From contig NZ_FNNZ01000007.1 of the NCBI RefSeq assembly GCF_900106925.1, forward strand, positions 124,001 through 188,000: 64,000 nt of DNA, written 5' to 3'. Both the position numbers and the translations under genes were made by a program. Every line of letters begins with the position of its first letter. Within the stretch, counting starts at the first letter, position 1. This document shows positions 1 through 9,123 of the stretch, piece after piece. Origin of the DNA: Thiocapsa roseopersicina (GTDB lineage Bacteria; Pseudomonadota; Gammaproteobacteria; Chromatiales; Chromatiaceae). The notes below the pieces were generated by a model that saw nothing but the letters and a program-made list of their open reading frames with translations, had not been told where the DNA came from and made no database searches.

Positions 1-47
1 ATATTGACGGGTTCGGCTTTGTATTGCGTGATATCGACAGAGGCCAT
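1..47 (-). CDS. Start of an unidentified gene, cut by window edge
   Basis: Reading leftwards, an ATG at 47 opens a frame of 15 codons (MASVDITQYKAEPVN) that leaves the window. It is preceded by AGAAGG eight bases upstream, a good ribosome binding site. The product is not recognisable from so few residues. The gene is divergent from the response regulator that starts at 246, so the roughly 200 bases between them probably hold both promoters. A chance frame is possible. Confidence 0.45.
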   Translation of the reverse strand, partial: MASVDITQYKAEPVN

Positions 48-245
48 TGCCGAACCTTCTGCCGCATGACCCTGAATCCGGCGATCCGGTTGAAGATCGG
101 CGGTTAAAGCAGACTACAAGACTATTGTCGATACAGCGACTTGATCGGGTCGGGATCCAGCCCGCCGATCGTGACACAGTACAATAAAGAGTCGGCGGAT
201 CGCCCGAGTCCATCGGACACGACCGACGAACCCGAGGACACCACC

Positions 246-1667
246 ATGTCGATTTCCTTTGCGGATCGAAGCGCTGTCGGGATCGAAGACGTCCCGGCCG
301 CCCCGAATGCGGTCGAGGCGATCCTGGTTCTGGACGACGAGCCCGGCATGCGGACCTTCATCGAGCGCACGCTTGCATCGAAGTTCGCCCGCGTCGAGAC
401 CGCCGCCGATGCCGACGAGGCACGGGCTTTGGCCAAGAATACCCGCTTCGACCTCATGATTGCGGACATTCGCCTTCCCGGCGCGGTCAGCGGGCTCGAG
501 CTTGCCCGCGAGCTCCGGGATCGCTATCAGGTCGATCTGGATGTGATCTTCATCACCGGCTATTTGGACGTCTACGACGAGATCGATGCACTGCGCGACA
601 CCTCCGCGGACGTTCTTCGCAAGCCCTTTCACGCCGAGCAGCTGCTCGCGGTCATCAAGCGCGCGCAGGAGCGTCGACGGGTGGCCCGGGAGCAGTTTCT
701 ACTGCACCGAGAATGCGAGCAACGACCCTCCGCGAAACGCATCGTCGGCGAGAGCGCCTCGTTGAAGGACATCTGGCGCACCATTCACCGCATCGCCCCC
801 ATGCCCTCGACGGTGCTGATCAAGGGCGAGACCGGCACGGGCAAAGAGCTGGTGGCCCGGGCACTCCACGATCTGAGCGGTCGGCGCGGAAGCTACGTGC
901 CGGTCAACTGCGGGGCCATCTCGGCGGATCTGATCGAAGGCGAGCTCTTCGGACATCTCAAAGGCGCCTTCACCGGGGCGCACCAGGCACGCAACGGTCT
1001 CTTCAGTCACGCCGACGGCGGGACGCTCTTCCTGGACGAGATCGGCGAGATGCCGCTCGCCTTGCAGGCGAAGCTCCTGCGGGTGTTGGAGGAGCGACGT
1101 TATCGCCCGGTGGGCGGCAGCCAGGAGATCCCGGTCAATGCACGCGTGATCACGGCGACCAATCGCGATCTGGCCGCGGAGGTCCTCGCCGGCCGCTTCC
1201 GCAAGGATCTCTACTACCGCATCAACGTCGTCGATCTGAAGCTGCCGCCGTTGCGCGAGCGCAAGGGCGACATCGAGCACCTCGCCCGTTATTTTCTCAA
1301 TGTCTTGTCCGCGGAGTTGGGGGTTCCGACGCCCGAACTCACGGCCTGGGATCTGCAACAGCTCACCCGCTATGATTGGCCGGGCAACTGCCGGGAGTTG
1401 CGCAACGTCATCGAGCGATCCTTGCTGCTCGGAAACCCCGTGGCGCAATATGTCTGCGAATCGACGGTGCAAAACGCGGAGGAGTCCGCAACCGGCTCAC
1501 CCGCCTCGTCGCTGGAGGCCGTGCAACGCTCGCACATCATGAACGCCCTTGCCGTCGCGGGCGGCAACAAAACGGTCGCGGCGCGCGCCTTGGGTGTATC
1601 GAGAAAAACGGTCGAACGCAAGTTGAAGGAGTGGTCGGATGACGGATCCGTGGACATGCCGCACTGA
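246..1667 (+). CDS. Sigma-54-dependent (NtrC-type) response regulator
   Basis: Two-component activator of sigma-54 promoters, 473 residues. The receiver domain is about residues 25-140, with the acidic pair D30/D31, phospho-acceptor D74 (ADIRLPG) and K126. The AAA+ domain follows, with Walker A GETGTGKE at 194-201 and the sigma-54 contact loop GAFTGA at 239-244. A Fis-type helix-turn-helix ends the protein (NKTVAARALGVSRKTVERKL). The frame is open from 141, but the ATG at 246 is preferred: it has a GAGGA box 8 bases upstream and the receiver begins just after it. The histidine kinase encoded immediately downstream is the likely partner. The architecture matches NtrC, HupR and HoxA regulators, but the target genes cannot be told from this window. 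Confidence 0.93.
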   Translation: MSISFADRSAVGIEDVPAAPNAVEAILVLDDEPGMRTFIERTLASKFARVETAADADEARALAKNTRFDLMIADIRLPGAVSGLELARELRDRYQVDLDVIFITGYLDVYDEIDALRDTSADVLRKPFHAEQLLAVIKRAQERRRVAREQFLLHRECEQRPSAKRIVGESASLKDIWRTIHRIAPMPSTVLIKGETGTGKELVARALHDLSGRRGSYVPVNCGAISADLIEGELFGHLKGAFTGAHQARNGLFSHADGGTLFLDEIGEMPLALQAKLLRVLEERRYRPVGGSQEIPVNARVITATNRDLAAEVLAGRFRKDLYYRINVVDLKLPPLRERKGDIEHLARYFLNVLSAELGVPTPELTAWDLQQLTRYDWPGNCRELRNVIERSLLLGNPVAQYVCESTVQNAEESATGSPASSLEAVQRSHIMNALAVAGGNKTVAARALGVSRKTVERKLKEWSDDGSVDMPH

Positions 1668-1807
1668 GTCTGCCGGCGCGTTATCGGCCATCGGGTCCGA
1701 CGTGAACGAGCGATCCTGTGCCTTTGGATCGCGATCGGGAACGCCGGCGTTCGGGCCGGCTGCGGATTGGTTGCGAGACCACCGAGTCGAAGATCGACGC
1801 AAACGAG

Positions 1808-3259
1808 ATGGATGAAACAGGCGGCGCAGTCGAGATCCGACAGATCGATCAGGATCTCGAGAACGTCCTCGCACTGCTGCGAGAGGCGCGCTATAAGCAA
1901 TGGGTTCAAAACGAGAAACTTGCCGCAGTCGGCGAGTTGATCGCGGGTGTTGCACACGAGATCAACAACCCGCTTGCGGTGATGCTCGGCTACGTGAACC
2001 TGGTGACGCATGAGCTGGGGCCGACGGTCTGGTCGGTGCGCATGGAGGTCGATCTCATCGTTCAGCAGATCGAGCGCATTCGCAAAATCATCGACAGCCT
2101 GCTCTATATCGCCCGGCCGATGGACGATGTCGAGCTCCTCTCGCCGGAGGCGACGGCGACGCTGATCCAGGACTCGCTCGGTTTAGTGCTCGACCAGGCG
2201 CCGGGCAGCAGGCTCAAGGTCTGTCTCGATCTGCAGGCGACCTGCCCCGTGCGGATCGGCCGTCAAGACCTTCAGCAGGTCATCGTCAACCTCCTGGTCA
2301 ATGCCGTCCATGCCGTCGAGGCCACCGGCGGTCTGATCGAAGTGGGCTCGAGGGACTGGGAAGGGCGCGGCATCCTGATCAGCGTCAGAGATACCGGGCC
2401 GGGCGTTCCGGCGCATCTGATCGAAAAGATCTTCAGGCCCTTCTTCACGACCAAGGGCGCAGGCAAAGGCACGGGGCTCGGCCTCTCGGTCAGCACCGGG
2501 CTGATCCGACGCTACGGCGGCGCCCTGAGCCTTCAGGAGACCTCCGAGGCAGGAACGGAATTTCACATCCGTGTGCTTGCAGAGCCGGTCTTCGACGATG
2601 AAGACACCTGGCTTGCGCAAACACTGGTCTCGAGCCTGGAATCGCGACCGCGGCCGGCATCCGAATACAATGCAAGGCGACGGGATTCAGAGCCACAATC
2701 GCGGCACGCCGCAGCACAGGACGACGCCATGCCGAAACATTTCAAAGACCAAGACTTTCTGCCCCTACAGATCGCCGTCCTGACCGTCTCGGATACGCGT
2801 ACCGAGGAGAACGACACCTCGGGGCGATGTCTGGTGGAGCGCGCCGAGGCGGCCGGACATCGGGTGATGGCCAAACGGATCGTCCCGGACGACATCTACC
2901 GGATGCGCGCGGCCTTCTCCGAATGGATCGCCGACCCCGAGATCCAGGTCATCCTGAGCACCGGCGGCACCGGCGTCACCGGACGGGACAGCACGCCGGA
3001 GGCCGTGGCCCCGTTGCTCGACAAGCCGCTCGAGGGTTTCGGCGAGCTGTTCCGGAGCTTTTCGCTCGAAGAGATCGGCACCTCCACCCTCCAGTCACGC
3101 GCGCTCGGCGGACTGGCAAACGGGACCTTCATCTTCTGCCTGCCGGGATCCAGCGGGGCTTGCCGCACCGCCTGGGATCGCATCCTGCTGGCGCAGCTGG
3201 ACAGCCGCACGCAACCGTGCAACTTCGCGCAGCTCATTCCGCGTTTGCTGGAGCGTTGA
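1808..3259 (+). CDS. Histidine kinase, frame continuous with MoaB
   Basis: Soluble sensor kinase without a membrane or PAS segment. From the ATG at 1808 it has an H box ([10 protein letters not shown]), N box (LLVNAVHAV), G1 (DTGPGVP), F (FRPFFTTK) and G2 (GTGLGLS), so it should autophosphorylate and signal to the adjacent regulator. After the kinase domain the frame does not stop. A hydrophilic linker of about 50 residues leads into a complete MoaB domain, giving a 483-residue polypeptide if read through. The start is uncertain: a GTG at 1718 is in frame, and neither candidate has a strong ribosome binding site. Either this is a real kinase-MoaB fusion, or the kinase stop codon has been lost and MoaB is made from its own internal start. 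Confidence 0.8.
   Translation: MDETGGAVEIRQIDQDLENVLALLREARYKQWVQNEKLAAVGELIAGVAHEINNPLAVMLGYVNLVTHELGPTVWSVRMEVDLIVQQIERIRKIIDSLLYIARPMDDVELLSPEATATLIQDSLGLVLDQAPGSRLKVCLDLQATCPVRIGRQDLQQVIVNLLVNAVHAVEATGGLIEVGSRDWEGRGILISVRDTGPGVPAHLIEKIFRPFFTTKGAGKGTGLGLSVSTGLIRRYGGALSLQETSEAGTEFHIRVLAEPVFDDEDTWLAQTLVSSLESRPRPASEYNARRRDSEPQSRHAAAQDDAMPKHFKDQDFLPLQIAVLTVSDTRTEENDTSGRCLVERAEAAGHRVMAKRIVPDDIYRMRAAFSEWIADPEIQVILSTGGTGVTGRDSTPEAVAPLLDKPLEGFGELFRSFSLEEIGTSTLQSRALGGLANGTFIFCLPGSSGACRTAWDRILLAQLDSRTQPCNFAQLIPRLLER
2729..3259 (+). CDS. moaB: Molybdenum cofactor biosynthesis protein MoaB
   Basis: MoaB/MogA-family protein that handles molybdopterin (adenylylation in families where this was tested). 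Translation from the internal ATG at 2729 gives 176 residues, the usual MoaB length, starting [12 protein letters not shown]. Family motifs include [30 protein letters not shown] and [11 protein letters not shown]. An AGGA box lies 8 bases upstream, so independent translation is plausible. However, the same frame is open without a stop from the histidine kinase upstream. Only 2 bases separate its stop from moeA, so the two are one operon. Confidence 0.88.
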   Translation: MPKHFKDQDFLPLQIAVLTVSDTRTEENDTSGRCLVERAEAAGHRVMAKRIVPDDIYRMRAAFSEWIADPEIQVILSTGGTGVTGRDSTPEAVAPLLDKPLEGFGELFRSFSLEEIGTSTLQSRALGGLANGTFIFCLPGSSGACRTAWDRILLAQLDSRTQPCNFAQLIPRLLER

Positions 3260-3261
3260 GC

Positions 3262-4512
3262 ATGACGACCGATCCTTGCGGCTGCGACGCGCCCGGGCGC
3301 ACGGCGCTGACCAAAGAGCATGCACTCGAACGTCTGCTCGCGCGTGTCGAGCCCGTCGGCGGGACCGAAACCGTCTCGATCGCCGAAGGACTTGGCCGCG
3401 TCCTGGCCGAACCGGTCAAGAGCACGATCGACGTCCCCGCCTGGGACAACAGCGCGATGGACGGCTACGCGATCCGTCATGCGGATCTGGCGGCCGCCGG
3501 CGGGCGCCTGCGCGTGGCTCAGCGCATCCCCGCCGGCTCGACCGGGAGCGCATTGGAGCCCGGTACCGCGGCACGCATCTTCACGGGTGCCCCGGTCCCG
3601 GAAGGCTGCGATACCGTGGTTGTCCAGGAGATTTGCGAGGCCTCGGGAGACTGGGTTCAAGTCCCGCTCGACTGCCGGACCGACGCGAACATCCGCCGTC
3701 TCGGCGAGGACATCCGAGCCGGCGCCGAGGTGATCGCCGCGGGCACCCGTCTCGCGCCGCAGCATCTGGGGCTGGCCGCCTCGGTCGGCGCCGCACGGAT
3801 CCGCGTGCGTCGGCGCCTGCGCGTCGCGGTCTTCTCCAGCGGCGACGAGCTGGTGATGCCGTGCGAGGCGCTCGGTCCCGGACAGATCTACAACTCCAAC
3901 CGCTTCATGCTCTTCGGCTTGCTCGAGCAGCTCGGCTGCGAGCTGGTGGATCTTGGCATCGTGGAGGACAGCCTGGCGGCCACCGAGGAGGCGTTGCTGC
4001 GCGGCGCGGCGCAGGCCGATCTGATCGTCGGCAGCGGCGGCGTCTCGGTCGGCGAGGAGGATCACATCAAAACCGCGCTCGAACGCGTCGGCACGCTCGA
4101 GCTCTGGACCATCGCGATCCGCCCCGGCAAGCCGCTGGCCTTCGGTCGGATCGGCACGACACCCTTCATCGGCAATCCGGGTAACCCGGTCTCGCTGTTC
4201 GTGACCTTTTGTCTCTTCGGCATCCCGGTGATCAGGCGCCAACAGGGTATCGCCGGGGATCTGCGCCCCTTGAGTCTCAGGATCCGTGCGGGTTTCGACT
4301 GGCCACGTCCCGACAAACGTCGGGAGTTTCACCGGGCGCGTATTCAAATCGGAGAAGACGGCGCGCAGGAGCTGACGGTGTTCCCCAGCCGCTCGTCCGC
4401 CGTGCTCTCCTCCGTCGCTTGGGCGGACGGTCTAGTGGAGATTCCCGAGAAGCAGGTCATCCACAAAGGCGACCTTGTGGACTTCATCCCGTTCCGCGGT
4501 CTCTTCGGCTGA
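3262..4512 (+). CDS. moeA: Molybdopterin molybdenumtransferase MoeA
   Basis: Inserts molybdate into adenylylated molybdopterin, the last step of molybdenum cofactor synthesis. The protein has 416 residues, close to the usual length. Recognisable segments are [16 protein letters not shown] near the N-terminus, the [10 protein letters not shown] loop of the MogA-like domain, [10 protein letters not shown] and [13 protein letters not shown]. The ATG at 3262 is chosen because GGAG lies 8 bases upstream and the gene then starts 2 bases after the moaB stop. It sits in a moaB-moeA-moaD transcript facing moaA. The N-terminal CGCD is unusual but lies before the conserved core. Confidence 0.95.
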   Translation: MTTDPCGCDAPGRTALTKEHALERLLARVEPVGGTETVSIAEGLGRVLAEPVKSTIDVPAWDNSAMDGYAIRHADLAAAGGRLRVAQRIPAGSTGSALEPGTAARIFTGAPVPEGCDTVVVQEICEASGDWVQVPLDCRTDANIRRLGEDIRAGAEVIAAGTRLAPQHLGLAASVGAARIRVRRRLRVAVFSSGDELVMPCEALGPGQIYNSNRFMLFGLLEQLGCELVDLGIVEDSLAATEEALLRGAAQADLIVGSGGVSVGEEDHIKTALERVGTLELWTIAIRPGKPLAFGRIGTTPFIGNPGNPVSLFVTFCLFGIPVIRRQQGIAGDLRPLSLRIRAGFDWPRPDKRREFHRARIQIGEDGAQELTVFPSRSSAVLSSVAWADGLVEIPEKQVIHKGDLVDFIPFRGLFG

Positions 4513-4547
4513 ACCGCGTTCGGCGGCATAGAGTAGCGGATAGAAAT

Positions 4548-4802
4548 ATGATCGATATCCTGTATTTCGCTCGGCTCAGAGAGAGTCTTGGACTGGCGCG
4601 GGAGCAATTGGAGGTCTCGCAAAACATCGACTCCATCGCGGATCTACTCGCGCATCTGCGTATTCGCGGCGAGCCCTGGTCAACGACATTGGCCGAAGGC
4701 GAATCCGTCCTGGCCGCAGTAAACCAAGAGATTGCCCGGCCGGACACGCTAATCAAAGACGGCGACGAGATCGCACTCTTCCCGCCGGTGACCGGCGGAT
4801 AG
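4548..4802 (+). CDS. moaD: Molybdopterin synthase sulfur carrier subunit MoaD
   Basis: Small ubiquitin-fold sulfur carrier of 84 residues. Its C-terminal Gly-Gly (PPVTGG) is the site of adenylylation and thiocarboxylate formation that supplies sulfur to molybdopterin synthase. The start MIDILYFARLRE and the typical DGDEIALFPPVTGG end support the call. It follows moeA by 35 bases. The catalytic partner MoaE is not in the window. Confidence 0.93.
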   Translation: MIDILYFARLRESLGLAREQLEVSQNIDSIADLLAHLRIRGEPWSTTLAEGESVLAAVNQEIARPDTLIKDGDEIALFPPVTGG

Positions 4803-4831
4803 AGCACGCAGACCGTTCATGAGAACCAGTA

Positions 4832-4915
4832 TAGGTTGGGCAAAGCGCAGCGTGCCCAACGGTTTCCCGTGATGTCGGCGCGGGTTGGGCACGCTGCGCT
4901 TTGCTCAGCCTACGG
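4832..4915. repeat. REP-like inverted repeat between moaD and moaA
   Basis: Two arms, GTTGGGCAAAGCGCAGCGTG and its near-complement GTTGGGCACGCTGCGCTTTG, are separated by about 25 bases and can form a long hairpin. It lies between the convergent moaD and moaA genes, where it could end transcription from both sides. This GTTGGGC-type sequence is a common dispersed repeat in gammaproteobacteria. Only this copy was seen in the window. Confidence 0.75.
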
Positions 4916-4989
4916 CTCTTCACTCTTCCGGCTCCGCGGTCACGCATGCCCCGTGGCGCCGTGTGCCGCGATGGCTGGGGTGACGGACT

Positions 4990-6027
4990 TCACCCTCCCG
5001 TCATATTCATATGACGAAAGATGATCGGCTTGGCTTGTAGATCGAAGTCATGCCCACGGGGCTTGATATCCATCGCCGCGATGATGGCTTTCTTGACCCG
5101 CTCGTCCTCGGTGGGATTTCCGCGCAGCGCACGGCGCAGATCCACCGAGTGTTCCTGACCCAAACAGAGCAGCAGACGCCCCTCCGCGGTCACCCGCACA
5201 CGATTGCAGTCGCCGCAGAAGTTGTGGCTATGCGGCGAGATGAAGCCGACGCGCGTCTCTTCGCCGGCGACGCGATAGTATTTGGACGGTCCGCCGGTCA
5301 CCTCGATGGTCGGCAGGAGCTGGAAATGGGCTTCGAGATCCTGTCGAATGGCATCGCTCGAATAATAGGCCTCGGCCCGGTCGTGATCGCCGATCACACC
5401 CAATGGCATCTCCTCGATGAAGCTGATGTCGATGCCGCGATCGATGGCGAAGCGCACCAGATCGCCGACCTCGTCGTGATTGCGGTTTTTCAGCACCACC
5501 GTATTCAACTTGATCTTCCGGAAGCCGACGCGCAGGGCCGCATCGAGTCCGCCGAGCGTCTTCTCGATCTCGCCGACGCGGGTGATCTTGCGAAAGCGTT
5601 CCGGATCCAGGGTATCCAGGCTGATATTGATGCGGGTGACTCCGGCATCCTTCAGTGCCTGCGCATAACGCCCGAGCTGGGTCGCGTTGGTCGTGAGCGT
5701 CAGATCACGCAGGGTGCCGAGCTGACCTAATTGCTCGAACAACCAGATCACGTTCGGGCGCACCAGCGGCTCGCCGCCCGTGATCCTCAACTTGGTCACA
5801 CCCAACTCGCTGAAACATCGGCCGAGTCGTGCCGTCTCTTCCAATGTCAAAAGCTGGCTTCGCGGCAGAAAGGTCATCTTCTCCGACATGCAATAGACGC
5901 AGCGCAGATCGCATCGATCCGTCACGGAGAGACGCACATAGGTGATCCGGCGGCCGAACCGATCGATCAAACCGGGCTCTTGCTCGACTATCCGGTCTTC
6001 GGATTGAAAGGCGGTTTCTAGGTTCAC
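4990..6027 (-). CDS. moaA: GTP 3',8-cyclase MoaA
   Basis: Radical-SAM enzyme that, with MoaC, converts GTP to cyclic pyranopterin monophosphate in the first step of molybdenum cofactor synthesis. It has 345 residues. The SAM-binding cluster motif is C39-x3-C43-x2-C46 (CDLRCVYC). The C-terminal cluster region has NFCGDCNRVR followed by a further Cys in LLLCLG, and the protein ends in Gly-Gly as MoaA does. It is convergent with moaB-moeA-moaD, so molybdenum cofactor genes here form two facing units. moaC and moaE are absent from the window. Confidence 0.96.
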   Translation of the reverse strand: MNLETAFQSEDRIVEQEPGLIDRFGRRITYVRLSVTDRCDLRCVYCMSEKMTFLPRSQLLTLEETARLGRCFSELGVTKLRITGGEPLVRPNVIWLFEQLGQLGTLRDLTLTTNATQLGRYAQALKDAGVTRINISLDTLDPERFRKITRVGEIEKTLGGLDAALRVGFRKIKLNTVVLKNRNHDEVGDLVRFAIDRGIDISFIEEMPLGVIGDHDRAEAYYSSDAIRQDLEAHFQLLPTIEVTGGPSKYYRVAGEETRVGFISPHSHNFCGDCNRVRVTAEGRLLLCLGQEHSVDLRRALRGNPTEDERVKKAIIAAMDIKPRGHDFDLQAKPIIFRHMNMTGG

Positions 6028-6516
6028 GCGCTGTCCTTTTTTCGATTGAGGCTTCCGATTGAGGAACGCTCGTCGACTCCGAGCGGCGTGCGGGTCGTTG
6101 CGCCGATGCGCATACGACGTCGCTTCGTCTTTGCACTTAATATGCCGCCTTCATGTGCGCCGTCCCGCGCAGTGACCCGCCACCGGACCGGGACAATGTG
6201 TCTCGACCGACACCGCGCAATGGGCCGTTTTGTCCCGAGCCTCATGGCGCCGAGCCGCACTCGACCGCATCACAAAAGAGGTAGACCGCGGACTGTTTCG
6301 GCGATTCACGCGGTCTTTCCGACGGAGACCCGAACAGCGCGTCGAGCCCGAAATCACTTGTCGTCCTCAGTGGAATCTCAGGGCCGCTCGGCCGACCGAT
6401 CGAATCATCCCTACGAACTTCACGACGTCACGCCGCCGCGGCCCCCCCCCGGTCAGGCACGATAACTGCTGTCGATCTCGCAGATGAAAAGGTTACTGCA
6501 AACGCGGATTCACGCC
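6028..6516. other. Gap upstream of the dab operon
   Basis: About 490 bases between the moaA start and the first possible frame of the dab operon. Frames here translate to low-complexity, Arg-rich sequence that does not look like protein. A run of nine C residues lies at about 6442-6450. The promoters for moaA (leftward) and the dab operon (rightward) must lie here, but no clear -35/-10 pair was seen, and no LysR-type regulator gene is present. Confidence 0.5.
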
Positions 6517-6633
6517 ATGAGCACGCCGGTACACCCGGCGGCCGAGACGATGATCGGCAGCGCAACAGCCGAGCGTCACGCGAGCGATCGGACGACCCAC
6601 GATCGATCGAGCCTGAGGACCAAAACGAAGTGA
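6517..6633 (+). CDS. Possible 38-residue upstream frame overlapping dabB
   Basis: An ATG at 6517 opens a 38-codon frame (MSTPVHPAAETMIG...) whose TGA stop overlaps the GTG start of dabB in a GTGA arrangement. If translated, it could couple to dabB. The peptide is hydrophilic with no recognisable motif, and the ribosome binding site is weak, so a chance frame is as likely. Confidence 0.25.
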   Translation: MSTPVHPAAETMIGSATAERHASDRTTHDRSSLRTKTK

Positions 6634-8312
6634 TTGCCTACGCCGCCTATCTGCTCCCGATCCTGGGATTGGTCTCGGCCTGTGTCGTCTTGGTTTCGGC
6701 CGAGCGACTGGGCGAGCGGGTCTCGGGGATCAGCGTCGGCTTCAGCCTGGCGATCTTCGTCCTGGCGCTTGGGTTGTTCATCGAGCAGGTCGCCTTGGGA
6801 CACGGCCAGCTCGCGACCCTCGGCATCAGCCTCTTCTCGCTGTATGTCGACTCGCTCTCGGCCTTGATGGCGCTGGCCGTGAGCACGATCAGTCTGATCG
6901 TCCATCTCTATTCCAGACGCTATATGCGGGATGACCCCGCCTATACACGCTTTTTCGTGTTGTTGGACGCGATCAACGCCATGATCATGCTGATGGTCTT
7001 GGCCGGCGATCTGCTGACCTTGCTGCTCGCCTGGCATTCCATCGGCATCATTCTCTATTTTCTACTCAACCACGATACCCGCCGCGAAGCGGCGAACCGC
7101 TACGCCTTCTGGACACTCATCACGCATCGCATCGGCGACCTTCCATTGATGGCGGCGGCGGCTCTGCTCTATTACAGCTACGGCACCCTGAGCATTCCCG
7201 TCATCTTCGATGCAATCGCAGCCGATCCCTCACGGACCAGCGTCTTCGGGCTCCCCATCACCGAGACCGTCGGCATGCTGGTCTTGCTTGCGGCCTTTGC
7301 CAAATCGGCTCAGTTCCCTTTCCACACCTGGCTTCCCTACACGATGGAAGGCCCGACACCGGTGTCGGCCTTGATGCACGCCGGCATCGTCAACTCGGGT
7401 GGTTTCTTGATCAATCGCTTTGCCCCGGTCTTCGTACAGACCGATTCGGTGTTGCAGATCGCCCTGCTGATCGGGCTCGTGACGGCCATCATGGGCTCTG
7501 TCATGATGCTGATGCAGAGCGACATCAAGAAGGCGCTCGGCTATTCCACCATGGGCCAGATGGGCTATATGGTCATGGAATGCGGCCTGGGTGCCTTCTC
7601 GCTGGCGATCTTTCATCTGATTGCCCATGGGGTCTTCAAGGCGACCTTGTTCCTGGATTCCGGCAGTTTGATCGCGCGCGCCCGCAAGGATCCGAATCTG
7701 CCGGAGGGCGAGATCTATAAGTTCATGGTCGAGCGCAAGGCGCCCAAACCGCCCCTGTCGTGGGTCGTCTTTGCCGGGATCACCATTGCTGTTCCGCTGG
7801 CCATCGTGGTCGCAGCCCATCAGGTCGTCGACGAGGGCTTCCTCAGTCACCAAGGGGCCATCATTCTCTTGCTCTTCGGTTGGATCACGGGTGCTCAAAC
7901 CCTGTTCTTCGTCTACAAGATCGGCGGAGAGCAGCCCTTCAAGCTGCTGGGTTATGTCATCCTGTCCTTTGCGTTGGTCATCCTGACCTATGTCCTGGTC
8001 GGACATACGATCGACACCCTGCTCTACCCGGACCCGGCCTTCCGCGAGGCGCTGTACCGTGCCGCATCGCTGCCGGCGCCGCTATTCACCCTCTTGATGC
8101 TCGTTCTGGTCACCCTGATCGCGGCGGGTTGGTTGCTGGTGTTCTGGTCGACCGCCCGGCAGGAGCCGCTCACGCGTCGCTACCGTGACCTCTATTTGGC
8201 GATCTACGCCTTGATGTCACGCGAATTCTATATCGCAGACCTCTACGGACGTCTGGCCGGGTCGATGCTGGCGCGCTCGCGCCGGCTCAATGCGCTGATG
8301 CGGTGGGTCTGA
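6630..8312 (+). CDS. dabB: DabB-type proton-conducting membrane subunit (NuoL-like)
   Basis: Integral membrane protein of 560 residues, related to the NuoL/Mrp antiporter subunits of complex I, with many hydrophobic helices. The core motifs include FAKSAQFPFHTWLPYTMEGPTPVSALMHAG and the LMQSDIKKALGYSTMGQMGYM region (given here by key residues: Lys and His of the channel). Next to a DUF2309 (DabA) gene it is best read as DabB, the cation-conducting half of the DAB complex that drives inorganic-carbon uptake. The GTG start at 6630 has GAGGA about 10 bases upstream and gives the expected MIAYAAYLLPILG N-terminus. The next gene begins 1 base after its stop. Confidence 0.9.
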   Translation: MIAYAAYLLPILGLVSACVVLVSAERLGERVSGISVGFSLAIFVLALGLFIEQVALGHGQLATLGISLFSLYVDSLSALMALAVSTISLIVHLYSRRYMRDDPAYTRFFVLLDAINAMIMLMVLAGDLLTLLLAWHSIGIILYFLLNHDTRREAANRYAFWTLITHRIGDLPLMAAAALLYYSYGTLSIPVIFDAIAADPSRTSVFGLPITETVGMLVLLAAFAKSAQFPFHTWLPYTMEGPTPVSALMHAGIVNSGGFLINRFAPVFVQTDSVLQIALLIGLVTAIMGSVMMLMQSDIKKALGYSTMGQMGYMVMECGLGAFSLAIFHLIAHGVFKATLFLDSGSLIARARKDPNLPEGEIYKFMVERKAPKPPLSWVVFAGITIAVPLAIVVAAHQVVDEGFLSHQGAIILLLFGWITGAQTLFFVYKIGGEQPFKLLGYVILSFALVILTYVLVGHTIDTLLYPDPAFREALYRAASLPAPLFTLLMLVLVTLIAAGWLLVFWSTARQEPLTRRYRDLYLAIYALMSREFYIADLYGRLAGSMLARSRRLNALMRWV

Positions 8313-8313
8313 G

Positions 8314-9123
8314 ATGACGCTGGCGCTGCTTCTCCTCGCCGGGCTCTTCCTGCCGCTCTATCCCCTGAGCATCCTGCCCAATGCGCTGTTGCAGGGGCAG
8401 TTGAGCGCCGAGCTCGGCAAAGGATCCGAATGGCGTCGCGCTCCCGCCTTCAAGATGACGCTGCTGTTGGTTTTCCCGATGATTGGGGTGGGCTTGGCCA
8501 CGCTGGCGATGCGCGTCGGCGCCCCGGATGCGCGACTGCTGACCCTCTTCGGCGTCTGGGGCGGCATCACCTCCGTGCTCTACGCCTTTCGGCTCCTGAG
8601 CGCGAAGGACGGGGAGATTTGGATCTCGCACCTCTTCACCTCGGCGCTCGCGCTCATCTGGATCGGGATCGCCTACGGGGTGGATCCGCTGCTCCCCGCA
8701 ATCGGACTCTCGGTCTCGCTGTTGCCCCTGGTCTTCCTGCTGGAGCAGTTGACCCAGCGCTTCGGAATCGCGCGCAGCGGACTCTATCCGGGGCTCTGTT
8801 GCCGCATGCCCTGGTTCTCGCACCTCTTCGTGCTCGCCGTGCTGACGGCCATCGCCGTGCCCTTTTCGCCGTCCTTTTTTGCCGTCGCCGCGCTTGCGTT
8901 CGGCGGGGTCGCCGCCGACGAGGTCGTGGTCTTGCTGCCCATCTGTCTGTCTTGGCTGCTCTGGACCTGGGCCGGTGTCAACCTGCTCACGGGGATCGTC
9001 TGGGGCATCCCGCGGGACGATCTGGTCTATCGCGACCTGGATCCGCAACGAGCCATCGGGGTCGGGGGCGGCATGGTCGTGCTGGGGCTCTTCGGAATCC
9101 TACTCGTGGAGGTCGCACTGTGA
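8314..9123 (+). CDS. Membrane protein of the dab operon, unknown role
   Basis: Protein of 269 residues made up largely of hydrophobic helices (roughly seven by eye), starting MTLALLLLAGLFLPLYPLS. No catalytic motif was recognised. It starts one base after the dabB stop, and its own stop overlaps the GTG start proposed for the first dabA frame, so it is translated as part of the dab operon. It may be an extra membrane subunit of the complex, or a diverged piece of the antiporter-like family. The function is not known from sequence. Confidence 0.85.
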   Translation: MTLALLLLAGLFLPLYPLSILPNALLQGQLSAELGKGSEWRRAPAFKMTLLLVFPMIGVGLATLAMRVGAPDARLLTLFGVWGGITSVLYAFRLLSAKDGEIWISHLFTSALALIWIGIAYGVDPLLPAIGLSVSLLPLVFLLEQLTQRFGIARSGLYPGLCCRMPWFSHLFVLAVLTAIAVPFSPSFFAVAALAFGGVAADEVVVLLPICLSWLLWTWAGVNLLTGIVWGIPRDDLVYRDLDPQRAIGVGGGMVVLGLFGILLVEVAL

